64,000 nt of DNA from Perognathus longimembris pacificus (taxonomy: Eukaryota > Chordata > Mammalia > Rodentia > Heteromyidae), in contig NC_063169.1 of the NCBI RefSeq assembly GCF_023159225.1, forward strand, positions 56,135,934 through 56,199,933, given 5' to 3'. The number at the start of each line of letters is the position of its first letter. Position 1 is the stretch's first letter. Of this stretch, positions 21,008-32,066 are shown in pieces. The notes under the pieces are model-generated. The model did not search any database, was not told where the DNA came from, and saw only the letters and a program-made list of their open reading frames with translations. Both the position numbers and the translations under genes were made by a program.

Positions 21008-22639
21008 AATTTTTTTTTTTTGGCAAAAATAATCCTGTTGATAAAACACATACAAATTTTCTATTTATTTCCTTCCTGCCATGGTTGATATCTTTTTGTG
21101 TGTGTGTCTCCTTTAACCTATAGTTTGAGAGCATAGGAAATGAGAAAGAACTAGGCTGAGGTTGAACATCTTAAACCATAAACTCCTCTAAAACCCCTCT
21201 TAAATGTAATGTTTTCATCTCATTCACATTAAGAGTATTTTCTGTTCATGGTGGTCTCCTGACTACATCATTATTCTTTTTTTATTTTTTTAATTTTCTG
21301 CTTTGCTATTTTTCCTCTTAGAAACTATTCCCACTACTCTATGGGTTGAAGAAGAAAAAATAAGAGGGTACAATTGATTTTCTTGTCAGTGTTAGTGAAA
21401 AGGAAAGGATGAGCAGCATCTTACTGATAGCACCATTGCTTCTGAAATACTGGTAAAGGCTTAGAAGTCAGCCATATTGCTTGCACTGTTTTGCTTTACT
21501 CTAGAATCTGCTGTTTCATGGTTGATAATTTTACTTGTTAATATTGCTTTCAGTTGCTTGTCTTTCCGTTTTGCTTATTGTTGATAATAACTTACTTTGT
21601 TTTGAAAAATTTAGTTTTATTCAGCATTAAAGTCAAGTGGAAGTTGGAAATGATGTGATAGGGTTTCACTCTTACATTTATCATCGCTGTGCCGACCTCT
21701 GACAATCAACATTTACTTTGCTCCTTACAAATTTATCTAAAGATGCACTTACTGCTACTTTGTTTCTCACAACCTTACCTAAAGATATACTTATTCTTCA
21801 AACTTGAGCTGAAACTACCATTAGACAAGTCCTATAATTATTTGGCTGTTGAGTAAATTGATTTTATTGTTTTTTAAATCTTGTATTCTAGCCTTTTACA
21901 AAACTACATTTTATCTTGAAGGTTATTGTGGAAGTCTCTGTCCAGACTGCCCATATGGTTTATTGTTCTGCCAATTTGATCACAGAATTTCTTATTTGTG
22001 CTTTAAAAGTCTTATTCTTTTATATTTGGTGCTTTCATATGCTGATTTCCTATCAAGCTTCATGCTCTTTTATTATACTAAAAAGGTTTTCTCATTATTC
22101 ATCGGAATGATAGAAAATGAAATGTTGCATACAGTCTGGAGAGGAGGTCTTTTTAATTAACCAAAAACAATTATCTCGACAGTGCATTGAAAGGTGGGGT
22201 TGGGGTAGTTGTAGAAAGATAAAGCTTGATTCAAGAGGGAAAGGGAAACAGAGTTGAGGTCAGAAGGTTTATTTTGAATGATAAGAGTAGATGAAGAAAA
22301 TAGCCGGAGTCAGTTGTTTTTCATTATGTGAATCATAGGAATGTTAGTTTGTCATGATTTTAGTTTCTCAATTTGTAGTCTTTGTGGGTTTTACCCATCT
22401 TCATGGTCAGTACTGCCTCTTAGGGTTAACACAAACACTTTACCTTGCTATAGTTGAAATATGAACCCTTCCATAACATCTTTAGCAGTAAACAGCAATT
22501 CACCAGGGACAGAGAGGAGAAAAATGTAGAGCTCTACAGAGGTAGGAAATATACTATAAGGTGGGGACTAAGAATGGCATTGTAGAAATAATCATAATAA
22601 TCATCATCATAATAATATGAACTTGTAGCATTTTTCTAA
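21008..22639. other. Unassigned AT-rich sequence
   Basis: No gene or repeat recognised except an (ATC/ATA)n patch at 22585-22618. The open frame at 21849-22160 is Phe/Leu/Tyr-rich with no recognisable family; its composition is expected of T-rich DNA. Confidence 0.5.
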
Positions 22640-23340
22640 TGGGTGTTTTTCCCTTCCTTTTTCTGATCTTCAGAGGCCTTTTCTGTAGTGTAACTGGTTA
22701 TATTTTCCTCTGGGTCTTGTAGCTCTTGTTTTTGAAGGGGAAAAAATCCCCCACTAGGGAATATGCAAAGTTTCCTTGAGTGAGTAATCTGAATTGTAGA
22801 AAGGATGCGCTGCCTTCTTTCTCAGCAGTGATTTTTCCATCTGAGTGGCTCCTGGGTAGTTAGTGCATAAAGCCACATTGATGCTGGCTGTGTACAAATT
22901 GTGTTCCTCTGAAGATTCCTGCTTTGTACTATTACCTGCTTAGAGCAAAACAGGGCCCCTCCAGTGGAGAAGTCTCTTTAACCAAATATCAAACAAATTA
23001 ACCTTTTAGTGTGTTCCTAGAAGTCTTTCAAGAGAAGGAACACTCCAGTGACATCACTGATGGCAAAGGTTAGCTGAAACGTAAAATGAAATCATCCAGC
23101 CAGGCAGGCCCTGAGGGAGAATCAAACCTTGTAATTAGATTGAAGGCTCCTAGGAAATGAGTCTTGTTGCAGGCAGAATGTTTGCAGAAGCTAATTGGAG
23201 TAAGTTTTTGCATCAGTGCTTGGGCCCTGCATCACTTCCACCCTTGAAAATAGCTGTAATGATGTATAGTGATTGAGTCAGTCTCTAATTTTAGCATCCT
23301 AGGCTGAACATGAATTACATGACGAACATGCAATTGAGTT
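22640..23340. other. Non-repetitive block, possible conserved non-coding element
   Basis: About 700 bases free of recognisable transposons, with more even composition and motif clusters such as CTTGTAATTAGATTGAAGG, GAAGCTAATTGGAG and GTGACATCACTGATGG. No supportable coding frame. The enhancer interpretation is inference only. Confidence 0.3.
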
Positions 23341-24117
23341 TGTTCTATGCGAGACTTAGCACTCCTGGAAGATTCCAGCCCTCTGAATGGCTGATGCTTG
23401 GGATGTCCTAGTGAAAGTAGATGCTGGCATCTGTCTTCTGATTGTTCTGCTATTTGCCTCGATTACTTGTAATGGCTGTTGCTCCTGGCCATGGCCTGAT
23501 CAGTATTTCTCTGCCTCTCTTCTCTACTTTTTTTGTTGTTTGTTTCAAAGTAGAGTCTGTAATGGAACCTAGTAATTGTTCTAAGTGACTTTGGTGGTGA
23601 ATGAGGAAAACACAAGCTGAATTTACATTATCTTCCTTGCTTTAGAGATTCAAATCAGAAACAAATTGAGTGGAGAGAAAGGTGAGCAGACAGCAAGACT
23701 TGCCTTGCTTTATGCTTCTCTGACCTTCTCACTGGCTATCAATCCACCTTTGTTAGGCAGAGTTCTTTTTTGTCACTTACATGGCTATTCAACCCTGTAA
23801 GTTTTTGTGTCAAGAATTTCTTAGGTGTCAAGTAGCTGTCCATCTCTAAGTAACAATACAATGTCAAGGTAAGTAAACAACCAGGGCAAATTACTCAACA
23901 CCTGGATGAATGGCAAAGGCACAGTGTCTAAGCCTCTCACTCTATGTCTTCAACATGAAAAAAGTAGGATAGTCCTTGGCATGTAATGACACCCATATGC
24001 AGTGGCCATTATTTTTGGCAGTTAGGTTAGCATAAAGTTGTAGGATGACTTATTTATTTTGTTAATCATATCAGATTAACAACAATTACAGAAATAGCTA
24101 AGATTCGTGTCTGTGCC

Positions 24118-24118
<1 letters not shown>
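23341..24118. other. Unassigned sequence with a possible MIR at 23880-24010
   Basis: GGCAAATTACTCAACACC, then AAGCCTCTCACTC...TCTTCAACATG and a CCTTGGCATGTAATGACA stretch weakly resemble a MIR in + orientation. Otherwise nothing recognised. Confidence 0.3.

Positions 24119-24166
<48 letters not shown>
24119..24166. repeat. (GT)n microsatellite
   Basis: A GT run of about 46 bases. The Val/Cys and Thr/His frames over it are artefacts. Confidence 0.95.
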
Positions 24167-24258
24167 TTACAAAATACTCACGGTCCAGGTATGGAAACTC
24201 AGGCATCTGGGCAACCTCATAAAGATTCATATATAATAAACAATCATTCATTAAAGCC

Positions 24259-24472
24259 TCCCCCCCCTGCATTTTTTTTTTGCAAGTCCTGGCCCTTGAA
24301 CTCAGGGCCTGAGCAAGGTCCCTGGCATCTTTTTGCTCCAGGCTAGCACTCTGCCACTTGAGCCACAGCTCCACTTGTGGCCATTTTCTATATATATGGT
24401 GCTCAGGAATTGAACCCAGGGCTTCATGTACACGAGGCAAACACTCTTGCCACTAGGCCATATTCCCAGCCC
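24259..24472 (-). mobile_element. IDL-Geo dimeric SINE
   Basis: On - it reads GGGGCTGGGAATATGGCCTA, then the Geo unit and an A-tail (T-run at 24272-24281 on +). The flanks CATTAAAGCC (24249-24258) and CATCAAAGCC (24473-24482) are a 10-bp TSD with one mismatch. A C-rich stretch between the TSD and the T-run is an oddity of this copy. Confidence 0.9.
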
Positions 24473-24482
24473 CATCAAAGCC

Positions 24483-25399
24483 TTATAGATAGCTCTCTAA
24501 GAGAAGACTCATCTCACAGAACTGGGTGTGATGATAATGTGTCATCCATTTTAAACACACATTTTTGTAGCAATCCTAAGTCAAAACCTTCCGCACATGC
24601 TCCCATTCACTCTGTTTATTTCTCATATCTGGACTGCTTTGACATTCTGCACTAGCTACTCTCTGGTCCTATTTCAAATCAGAATTTGGATATTATTTAC
24701 CATCTGCCTCTATGGGATGCACTTGCCAAGTCCCTTAATTTGCTGTAATTGGCAGGTTTTTAGTGTACATAATTTATATCAAAAAAAGCTACCCTGAAAA
24801 AGAAGATTAATTAAACCGTTTCTTCTGGGTGCCTAAAAGTACAGTGGTTTCCAAGAGGATGACTTGAAGGCCTTAAGGTCTTGTGTGTGTATGTGCTGTC
24901 ACAGCTGAGCACATTAAAAATGGATGTGGCGTTGGTCCCTCGTGCCTCTGAGCTGGTCAGAAAGATGTCACTAGCACCTGGGTAACATCACAAATACTCA
25001 CTGAATTAAGTAGCTCACATTTGCATTGGGGTCTTTTGTTCCAAGCTTTCCAGACACTAGAAACTACTAGACTGCAGTATAATTTATGGATACCTCTGTG
25101 TTGGCAATTCTGTCACTGATACGATAAGAAACACTAGCAAAAAATACACCCAGATGAACAGAATTCTAAATAGAGTAAGTGGAAGACCACAAACTGATTC
25201 AGACAAGCAGCACATGTGGTTAGTAAAGAGTCACTACAGTTTTTAAAAATTTTTTTCCCTTTTTTCATTTTTTTTAAGCCGTCGGTTAAAGTGATGGCCC
25301 CCAAAAGAGAACAGTGTTAGGGACTATGGGAGCCTTTGGGGTCTTCTCTAGCTTCCGGAAAAGGCATTATGGGGAGTTTAATTCTTAATCCATGCTGAC
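24483..25399. other. Non-repetitive block; 24820-25120 looks most constrained
   Basis: No transposon recognised. Within it, 24820-25120 has balanced composition (GTGGCGTTGGTCCCTCGTGC region) unusual for this window and rare CG dinucleotides retained. No gene supported. Confidence 0.25.
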
Positions 25400-26079
25400 A
25401 GATTTATTTTTGATTCTAAGGATAGGCAATTCTATGTTTGTTACTGGTGTGTTTTTTATTATTTATCAGCCTGCAGATGGGTGACATAAAATAGTGCGTG
25501 AATGAATATATAGTTGTCATGTATTTTCCTTTTCTACCTGAATCGCTTGTATTCTCATTTTTTCTCTTCCAGATCTCAGCTCCTGTGTGGCTGTGTGTAC
25601 ACAGCCCTCTCCCACCTCACCCACATGACCACTAACTGACATAGTCCTCTTCTGCATTGTATAATACACGATGTGAAACCTAAGGAATAAGTAAGAAATG
25701 AGAGCAGATTCCTCTTTTTGTTCTCTGGGATACAGATTACCCAAGGATTAACTAGGTACATAGAGTTAGTTCACTTCACTGCTTTATTATAACTAAAATT
25801 CCAAGACTTAGTGAAATTCCATGTTAGCTTGCTGGTTTTTCTATGATAGAGCTACAAGTAGCATCTGTTAAATGGAACTCTGTACATTTGTTGGATGTGA
25901 GCCAAGTTTGGATGTGCTGTCATTCTTGTTTTAGAATAGTCCCTGTCTATCTAATATTCGAAATGCTCTTTGATCTGTTCTTAATACCTTGCTCAGTAAT
26001 GAGTTTAATGAAACATGTTTATATGGTTTGCAGGTATAAGTCATACTTTCGAACTTCAGCAGAGTACAGGCCTTTCCAA
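25400..26079. other. Unassigned sequence
   Basis: No gene or repeat recognised. Two overlapping - frames at 25517-25761 have no recognisable domain. Confidence 0.45.
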
Positions 26080-26410
26080 AATCGTGTACATTGACTTGGC
26101 TCTTTGTGCTACTAGATATAAACTCCATGAAGGCAAGGACTTTGGCTTGAGTGACTTTTTTTTTTTTTGGCCAGTCCTGGGGCTTGGACTCTGGGCCTGA
26201 GCACTGTCCCTGGCTTCTTTTTGCTCAAGGCTAGCACTCTGCCACTTGAGCCACAGCGCCACTTCTGGCCATTTTCTGTATATGTGGTGCTGGGGAATCG
26301 AACCCAGGGCCTCATGTATATGAGGCAGGCACTCTTGCCACTAGGCCATATCCCCAGCCCTGGCTTGCGTGACTTTTAAAACCCAGTATACAGACCTGGA
26401 TCATTCAGTA
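26080..26410 (+). mobile_element. L2 LINE 3' end, interrupted by an IDL-Geo
   Basis: CTAGATATAAACTCCATGAA then GGCAAGGACTTTG resembles the mammalian L2 3' end (CTAGAATGTAAGCTCCATGAGGGCAGGGACTT). After the SINE, ACCCAGTATACAGACCTGG fits the following L2 portion. Old and short. Confidence 0.5.
26160..26360 (-). mobile_element. IDL-Geo dimeric SINE with 17-bp TSD
   Basis: Complete antisense copy (ends GGCCATATCCCCAGCCC on +). TGGCTTGAGTGACTTTT (26143-26159) and TGGCTTGCGTGACTTTT (26361-26377) form a 17-bp TSD with one mismatch. It sits inside an L2 relic. Confidence 0.95.
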
Positions 26411-27264
26411 AGATTCTCTGCCATGTGACTGTAGATGTTAATTCTGACTCAGTTGATTTCTGCATTATTGCTGTAGGTCTACTGTTCACTGGCCAGCTTC
26501 TGTTCTCAGAGAGCATAAATGTAGAATCAGAAATGTTATAGAAGTCTTTCTATAGCTAAAAGAAACTCTATGTAGTGATTTTATTCTTAATTTCCTCTTT
26601 ATTGCTTTATTTTGCTTTGAAGTATCTCGGGATTAAGGATAGAAAAACTCAACATTCATTCAGCACTCAGATCTAGGTCACTTTGCAAGGGCAAACAAGA
26701 GTTTGAAAGATTATATATGCATTTATGTATGTATACATAAGTATGTATTGTGTCTGCTAAGAGTAAGAAGAAAATTTTTATTCAGGATTTATGTGTATAT
26801 ATATATATTCACACATCTACAGACAATTTATATATATATGTATCTATATATCTTTCCTACTTCTCATTTTCCTTCTCCTGCACATATGACCACCACAATA
26901 ATACATTTATTGTCAAGGTACTAATTTTAATACCTATTTTTTATTTTGACTATATTTGCAAATGTACTCTGAGTCCTGAAGAGGAGTAAGTAAAAGAACA
27001 GTTTCTGAGAAACTCATTTGTAAAATGTATCATATAGTAGAGAAATAGACATCCTTCCAGAAAGGATGCAACAAAAATTAAGGCATAGCTTTATATTGAA
27101 GAACCTCATTTTACTGGGGTGGTGAAATACAAACTCCAGTCCTTGTCCAGTAAATGACAATGAGTGGGAGTCACTGACCTTTCAAACTCTGCTCAGAGTG
27201 TGCTCTGGAGCAGAAATGTTGGCTTACCTTCTTGGTACAGGGCTGCAGTGTGTGCTGTTGACTT
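26411..27264. other. Unassigned sequence with (TA)n patches
   Basis: Alternating TA/TG runs at 26715-26745 and 26791-26852 produce Tyr/Ile-rich frames. No gene or transposon recognised. Confidence 0.5.
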
Positions 27265-27455
27265 TGGGAGTCATAAATGTCTGTATCCCATTGCTCAATG
27301 CCACCATTTAGTACAAAAGCAACCATAGACAAGAACAAACAAATGGATGTTGCTGTGCTTCAATCCATGCAACTTTATTTACTGGAACAGGTGGTGAGCT
27401 GGATTTGGTCCATGTTTGCAAGAGTTTGTTTACTCCCACTCTACTGCTCTCATAG
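27265..27455 (-). mobile_element. hAT-Charlie-type DNA transposon relic
   Basis: AAAGCAACCATAGACAAGAA, then CAAATGGATGTTGCTGTGCT, then CAACTTTATTTACTGGAACAG and TGGTGAGCTGGATTTGGTCC match the antisense of the family whose terminus is CAGGGGTCGGCAAACT. The end GTTTGTTTACTCCC replaces AGTTTGCCGACCCC. Old, no coding capacity. Confidence 0.65.
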
Positions 27456-27600
27456 CTGCTTATTCTAGTTGGTCCAAAACTATTTTTTAGTAAGTTATTA
27501 TTCTATATTTTGTATTTTTGCATACTCATGGGGAAAACAATCTACTGAAATAGCATCAGCCTCAAGATCAGATATATACTTTACTCAAGAATCTAACACC

Positions 27601-27835
27601 TCCCCCACCTCCCCTTACCTTCTTCCCTGAACTCCACATTGAACTAAAGACCTCATGGAAAGTCAATTGCTTCACCACTTGAACCACATTCACAGGCCTT
27701 TGATCTTATTTTGTTGTTTCTGAGATAAGGTCTCACATACTTTGCCTAGGCTTTCCCTGAATTCATAATCCTTCTACCTCTACCTCCTGAGTAGCTGGCA
27801 TTAGGGGTGTGCATCACAGTATTCAGCTTCTAAAT
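27601..27835 (-). mobile_element. 7SL-like SINE with a second tRNA-like unit, diverged
   Basis: On + the right part is the antisense 7SL head (TGAGATAAGGTCTCACATAC...CCTCCTGAGTAGCTGGCATTAG). To its left is an ID/Geo-like unit (TTGCTTCACCACTTGAACCACA). Diverged from the other chimeric copies. Confidence 0.55.
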
Positions 27836-28924
27836 TCTCCTTTATAAAAATAAATACCAAAATGCTTGGAATGATGTATTTTTAACATAAGTATTGAAAG
27901 TATGGAAATACTTCAGTTTTGAGAATCAACTAAGAGGCTAGGAAAGAGAAAAATGTCCATAATTCTGTAAAGGTCTCATTAGTTCCACCAAACTTAGGCT
28001 ACTTTGTCTAGAGTTATAGACGGCAAAGTTCTTCTGTCGGTATGTAATTTTATCTTTACCTTAGGGTAGTAGTTTCTAAGACATAGAAACTACTCACTTG
28101 TTCATTCCAGGGGAAGGTGGTAACTTGATTGGGGCTTTGCTCATATTACAAGCAGAGCCAAGGCCTTCAGTCATTTGCTATAGGACACACTGTAACTTGC
28201 TACGGCCTTTTGGCAATTGAAACTCAGTAGTAAGCTCATTAATGATTGAGAATATTGGAGCTGTCCTTTGTGTCAGGGATACTTAATGCGTGTCTTTTAT
28301 GCCATGGATATTTAATGCATGAATCTGAGAGTGTATTTCATGCCCAGTTCATAATCGAAAATTAAACAAATAAATGAAAAGAATAAGATATAAACAAACT
28401 GTTGTCCAAAGCTTCTATCTCTGTCCCAGAAACTGAGATGATGGAAAACTACCAATGAATATGTTCTGAAATATGGTGGTTTGGACAGAAGAAACAATCT
28501 TTTCCCCATATTGAATTCCATCATTTGTTTTTATCAAAATTAATTAATGAATTGGCATTTAGTTGCCAAAGGAAAAAAAATATTTTTATAGTTATCTCTA
28601 TTTAGCCCCTGTTCGAAGTTTACGCATCAAAGTGAAGGAATCCAGGTATTTCAACTAATTTAAATGGGTTTCCTTTCTTCTTATCTTGGCCCTCACCATT
28701 AGTTTTAGAGTTGCAGCTAACAACTTGGAATAAAGCCCACCACCATGGCCTTTGTTGGCAGTGTAATACTACAGAGCTCCTAGCACTGCTAAGAAACTGA
28801 GACTAGTGTTCACAGAAAGTTTATGATATATTTTTTACTGTTTCTTTTTTACTATTATGTACTTGTGCTCCCTGTTTGTATGTGCCTATTATGGAATTCT
28901 AGACAATATAATTTTTCTTTTCTT
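27836..28924. other. Unassigned sequence
   Basis: Contains a short internal near-repeat (TTAATGCGTGTCTTTTATGC / TTAATGCATGAATC around 28284-28325). No gene recognised. Confidence 0.5.
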
Positions 28925-29142
28925 GGTCAGTACTAGGATTAGAACTCAGAGCTGCACGATTGCTCAGTTCCCTTGTTCTTGGCTCACCTTTTACCAAGCT
29001 TCTAGCCAAGCTTTTTGGTGACTTGTGGGAGAAGAAATCTCTTCAATTTATCTGCTCAGGCTGATTTCAAACCTAAATTTTCCAAATATCAGCCTCCTGA
29101 ATAGCTCAGGTTAAGGGTGTGATCCAACAATGCCCAGAAAGG
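28925..29142 (-). mobile_element. 7SL/B1-Geo chimeric SINE, diverged
   Basis: Antisense Geo part (AACTCAGAGCTGCACGATTG...CTTGGCTCACC...CTTCTAGCCAAGC), linker, then antisense 7SL head (TCAGGCTGATTTCAAACC...CAGCCTCCTGAATAGCTCAGG). Confidence 0.6.
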
Positions 29143-29149
29143 TAAAATA

Positions 29150-29290
29150 TACTTTAGAAATACATAATATATACTATAAATATATTATTGTATATTTATA
29201 TATTATAATAAATATATTCATAGAGATATATAATATAAACTACAGATATACTCTTGAAAATATAAATATACACTAGAAAATATAAATTAT
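29150..29290. repeat. AT-rich low-complexity region
   Basis: TATAATATATAC, ATATTATAATAAATATATTC and similar units over about 140 bases, directly downstream of the SINE. Confidence 0.8.
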
Positions 29291-31464
29291 TATCTTTTTT
29301 TAAAAAATGCAAAATTCAGTAGGGTCACATGATTTGACCCCAAAGACAGCACGTGTGAGATCTGGGTTTTCCAGTTTGGTCTATCCAGTGAGAAAGTCCA
29401 TGTCAGAGTGACTCTCTGCCATTGTTTACCACCATGTAAACTAAACTGGATACAAAATACAATTCAGGGAAAAAAGTGAAATCACAACTACCATCTGTGT
29501 GGTGGTTACAACTTTTTCTAGTGAGATGGTTTCATAGTCACTGGAAGATACTTATAAGTTGAGTTCTTCCTTCCAGCACTCTTTCATTAGCCTGAGATGG
29601 TCCTCCACATTACATGAGTACATGCAAATCTCTTTAATACATACATAAAACTCATCTGATAGTGTTTTGGATCCATTGTCTATGCCTCAGGAAGGAGGAA
29701 AGCTAGTACCTTCCAGTCAGAGATTCTAAGAAAGCATTATAAACTAGAGACTCCTTTCTGCAACAGGGTTGCCTGCAGTAGTGATGTTGTCATTGTTGTT
29801 TATTAATGCAAGTTTCTTGGCTTTCTCCTTCAAGAAACTGATTTCAGTAGGTTTTACTGGGGTTCTGAAGTTTCTGTAACCACTGCTAAATTTTTTTTAA
29901 ACTACTAATCACCTGCAATGAGATAAAACAAGGAATATCTAAAGAAGGAGAAACTTGGAGTCTCTCAAGATTGATGTTCAGCAGAACAAGGATAGTCATG
30001 GGTCTCCTGAGCTGTGGACATGGCAGGCCCATGAAAAATCCTGAACAGGAATAGCAGCTTCTATTGGCATCTGGTGTGAGGTCAGGGCTGTATACTGTAA
30101 CACATGTTCAGCATTTCTTTACCTATTTTTTACTTTCTTTTTCCTTGTATGTTTAATTAACATTCATGGGCAGTGATATAAATTGATCCAAGTAAGGTTC
30201 CTTTTTCATTATTTAATGTTCACAACATGAAATCTCACAAATTGAGAGAAGAGAAGATATTAATCAATCTGAATTACGTGGTATCTTGTAGTTTAACCAG
30301 GTAACATTTCCAAGGATGTAAACAAGTATATTATAGATAATGAGTTGAAGGAATTGGTATGAAATTGAATTTAAAGGCTTAATTTAAACAAAGTATGTTT
30401 TCTAGTTTATACCTAATCAATACACATGGCATATAAAATTTCATAAGACAGGACACAGTACATTGCTTCCTCTATATACCAGTCACTGTTTTTTATAAGT
30501 GTGGAATATTACTGAATGATAAATATAAATAGAGCAAGAGCATATGAATTAAAGCCATGATTTTTTTTTCTTGTGGAATTTACAGGCTTGCTTCAGAACT
30601 CATAAGCATTACTATTATGTTACCAGAGAAATGTATTAGCCCCTGAGGGATAGATTCTTATTATCAGTTATGGATTTTTGTGGGCTTTAAATTAGAGAGA
30701 GAAATGCTATGATATTTGTCTTGAATATAAGAGAAGAAAATGACTGAAGACATTTTAGGCAAACAATTAATGCTAGCTTCAAATATAAGGGTGGCTGAGT
30801 TTGTACACAGTTTTCTCCCTAGTTAAAGCCAAGATCTACATTGCATGCACAATTGCATGCAAATTGAACTTAATTTACAACATGCTTTGCCTCTTCAATT
30901 AAATAAAATGAGAAGATGATTTTTACTTTGGTTAAGAGTGAAAATTCAACGTACTAAAGTGTTTTACCTCTAAATTTTCCATAAATACTTTCTGCGCCCA
31001 AATGTTTATTTGAGATAATTCTTTTAACCAGAATGTTTTGAATGCAGCTTGCTAAGAAATGGGACTCAAGTGAACTATGGACTCACTGGAAACAGAAAAT
31101 GCATGCACATGGCAATGGTTTCAATGCCATGGGTCATATACTAAACAGTTTCTAGATTTATCTCCCTAATGCTCATTTTATGTGCATTTTCTTGTGGAAA
31201 TCGTACCTTGCAACTCACCCATCTTCAAAGTCTGCATTACTGTCTGAAATATGCTATCCCAACCCTCTTGGGAAGTGTATATTGCTTTCTCAGGTCCATG
31301 TAAGAAATGGTCACCACTGAGTGGTTTAAAATAGCATAAATCTGTCATCTGATAGAATTTGAACCTGGAAGTACAACATTTAGATGCTGACAGAACCATG
31401 CTCCCTCTAAAAACCCAGAAGAGTGTGTTCTTCTTTACTTCTTCCTAACTTGCGATGATTTTCA
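29291..31464. other. Long unassigned stretch
   Basis: About 2.2 kb with no SINE, LINE, exon or RNA gene recognised. GCATGCACAATTGCATGCAAATTG near 30844 is an octamer-containing short repeat. The - frame at 31178-31399 is not supported. Confidence 0.5.
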
Positions 31465-31790
31465 TAAATGTCTGGAACCTGGGTTTGCAGCTATAACGTC
31501 TCACTAGTCTCTGTCTCCATTATCATACAATATTCTCCCTCTCTCATCTCTGCCAAATTTACTTCCTCTAATAAGAACACAAGTCACATTGGATCAAGTG
31601 CCTATCCTAGTCTCTTATTTCTATATAACCTTATTGTGACATATGTTAATTACAAATACAGTATCCCAATTTCCAAATAAGGTCACATTGGGAGACACAG
31701 AGGTGTTCATCTTTCAGCATATATTTTTGGGAGATACCATCACATGACAAGAGGCATTTAAGTTCTTAGACATACTTGCTGTGCAGTCTG
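31465..31790 (-). mobile_element. MLT1-type MaLR LTR fragment
   Basis: On +, GTCTCTGTCTCCATTATCAT, CCTCTAATAAGAACACAAGT, CACATTGGATCAAGTGCC and TTTCCAAATAAGGTCACATT, then CATATATTTTTGGGAGATACCA, follow the antisense of the MLT1 LTR (5' end: CAAAATTCATGT, GAATGTGACCTTATTTGGAAA, CCAATGACTGGTGTCC). An ancient ERVL-MaLR relic with no coding part. Confidence 0.65.
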
Positions 31791-31844
31791 CTTTCATTCC
31801 TCATTTATTATTGAAGAAAAGCTTTTTCTGATTATTGAATTCCT

Positions 31845-31975
31845 TCTCTGTGGCACGTACTTTACATATGTTCACTAATTAATTCTTGGGAGAGCCCTAA
31901 AGGGAATGCATTATTATCCCCAGATTACTGGTGAGGGATCTGAGACTTAAAGAATTTAAATACAGTTTTCAAGGT
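31845..31975 (-). mobile_element. MIR SINE
   Basis: GCATTATTATCCCCAGATTA, CTGGTGAGGGATCTGAGACT and TAAAGAATTT resemble the antisense MIR core (TATTATCCCCATTTTACAGATGAGGAAACTGAGGC...). Preceded by CACGTACTTTACATATGTTC, the matching upstream part. Confidence 0.6.
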
Positions 31976-31988
31976 TTACTTGTTCTGG

Positions 31989-32066
31989 TCTGGGGATGTA
32001 GCTCAGAGGTAGAGCTGCCAACATGAGTTAGGCTTTGATTTGACCTCCAACAGTACCCTGAAAATA
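31989..32066 (+). mobile_element. Standalone ID-like SINE
   Basis: CTGGGGATGTAGCTCAGAGG, TAGAGC, then GGCTTTGATTTGACCTCCA resembles a monomeric ID element (tRNA-Ala derived) without a Geo unit. The box B region is decayed. Confidence 0.6.

Noticed and set aside
29150..29290. AT-rich palindromic stretch considered as replication origin or matrix attachment site
   Set aside because: Low-complexity AT DNA next to a SINE is common and no specific motif set supports a function.
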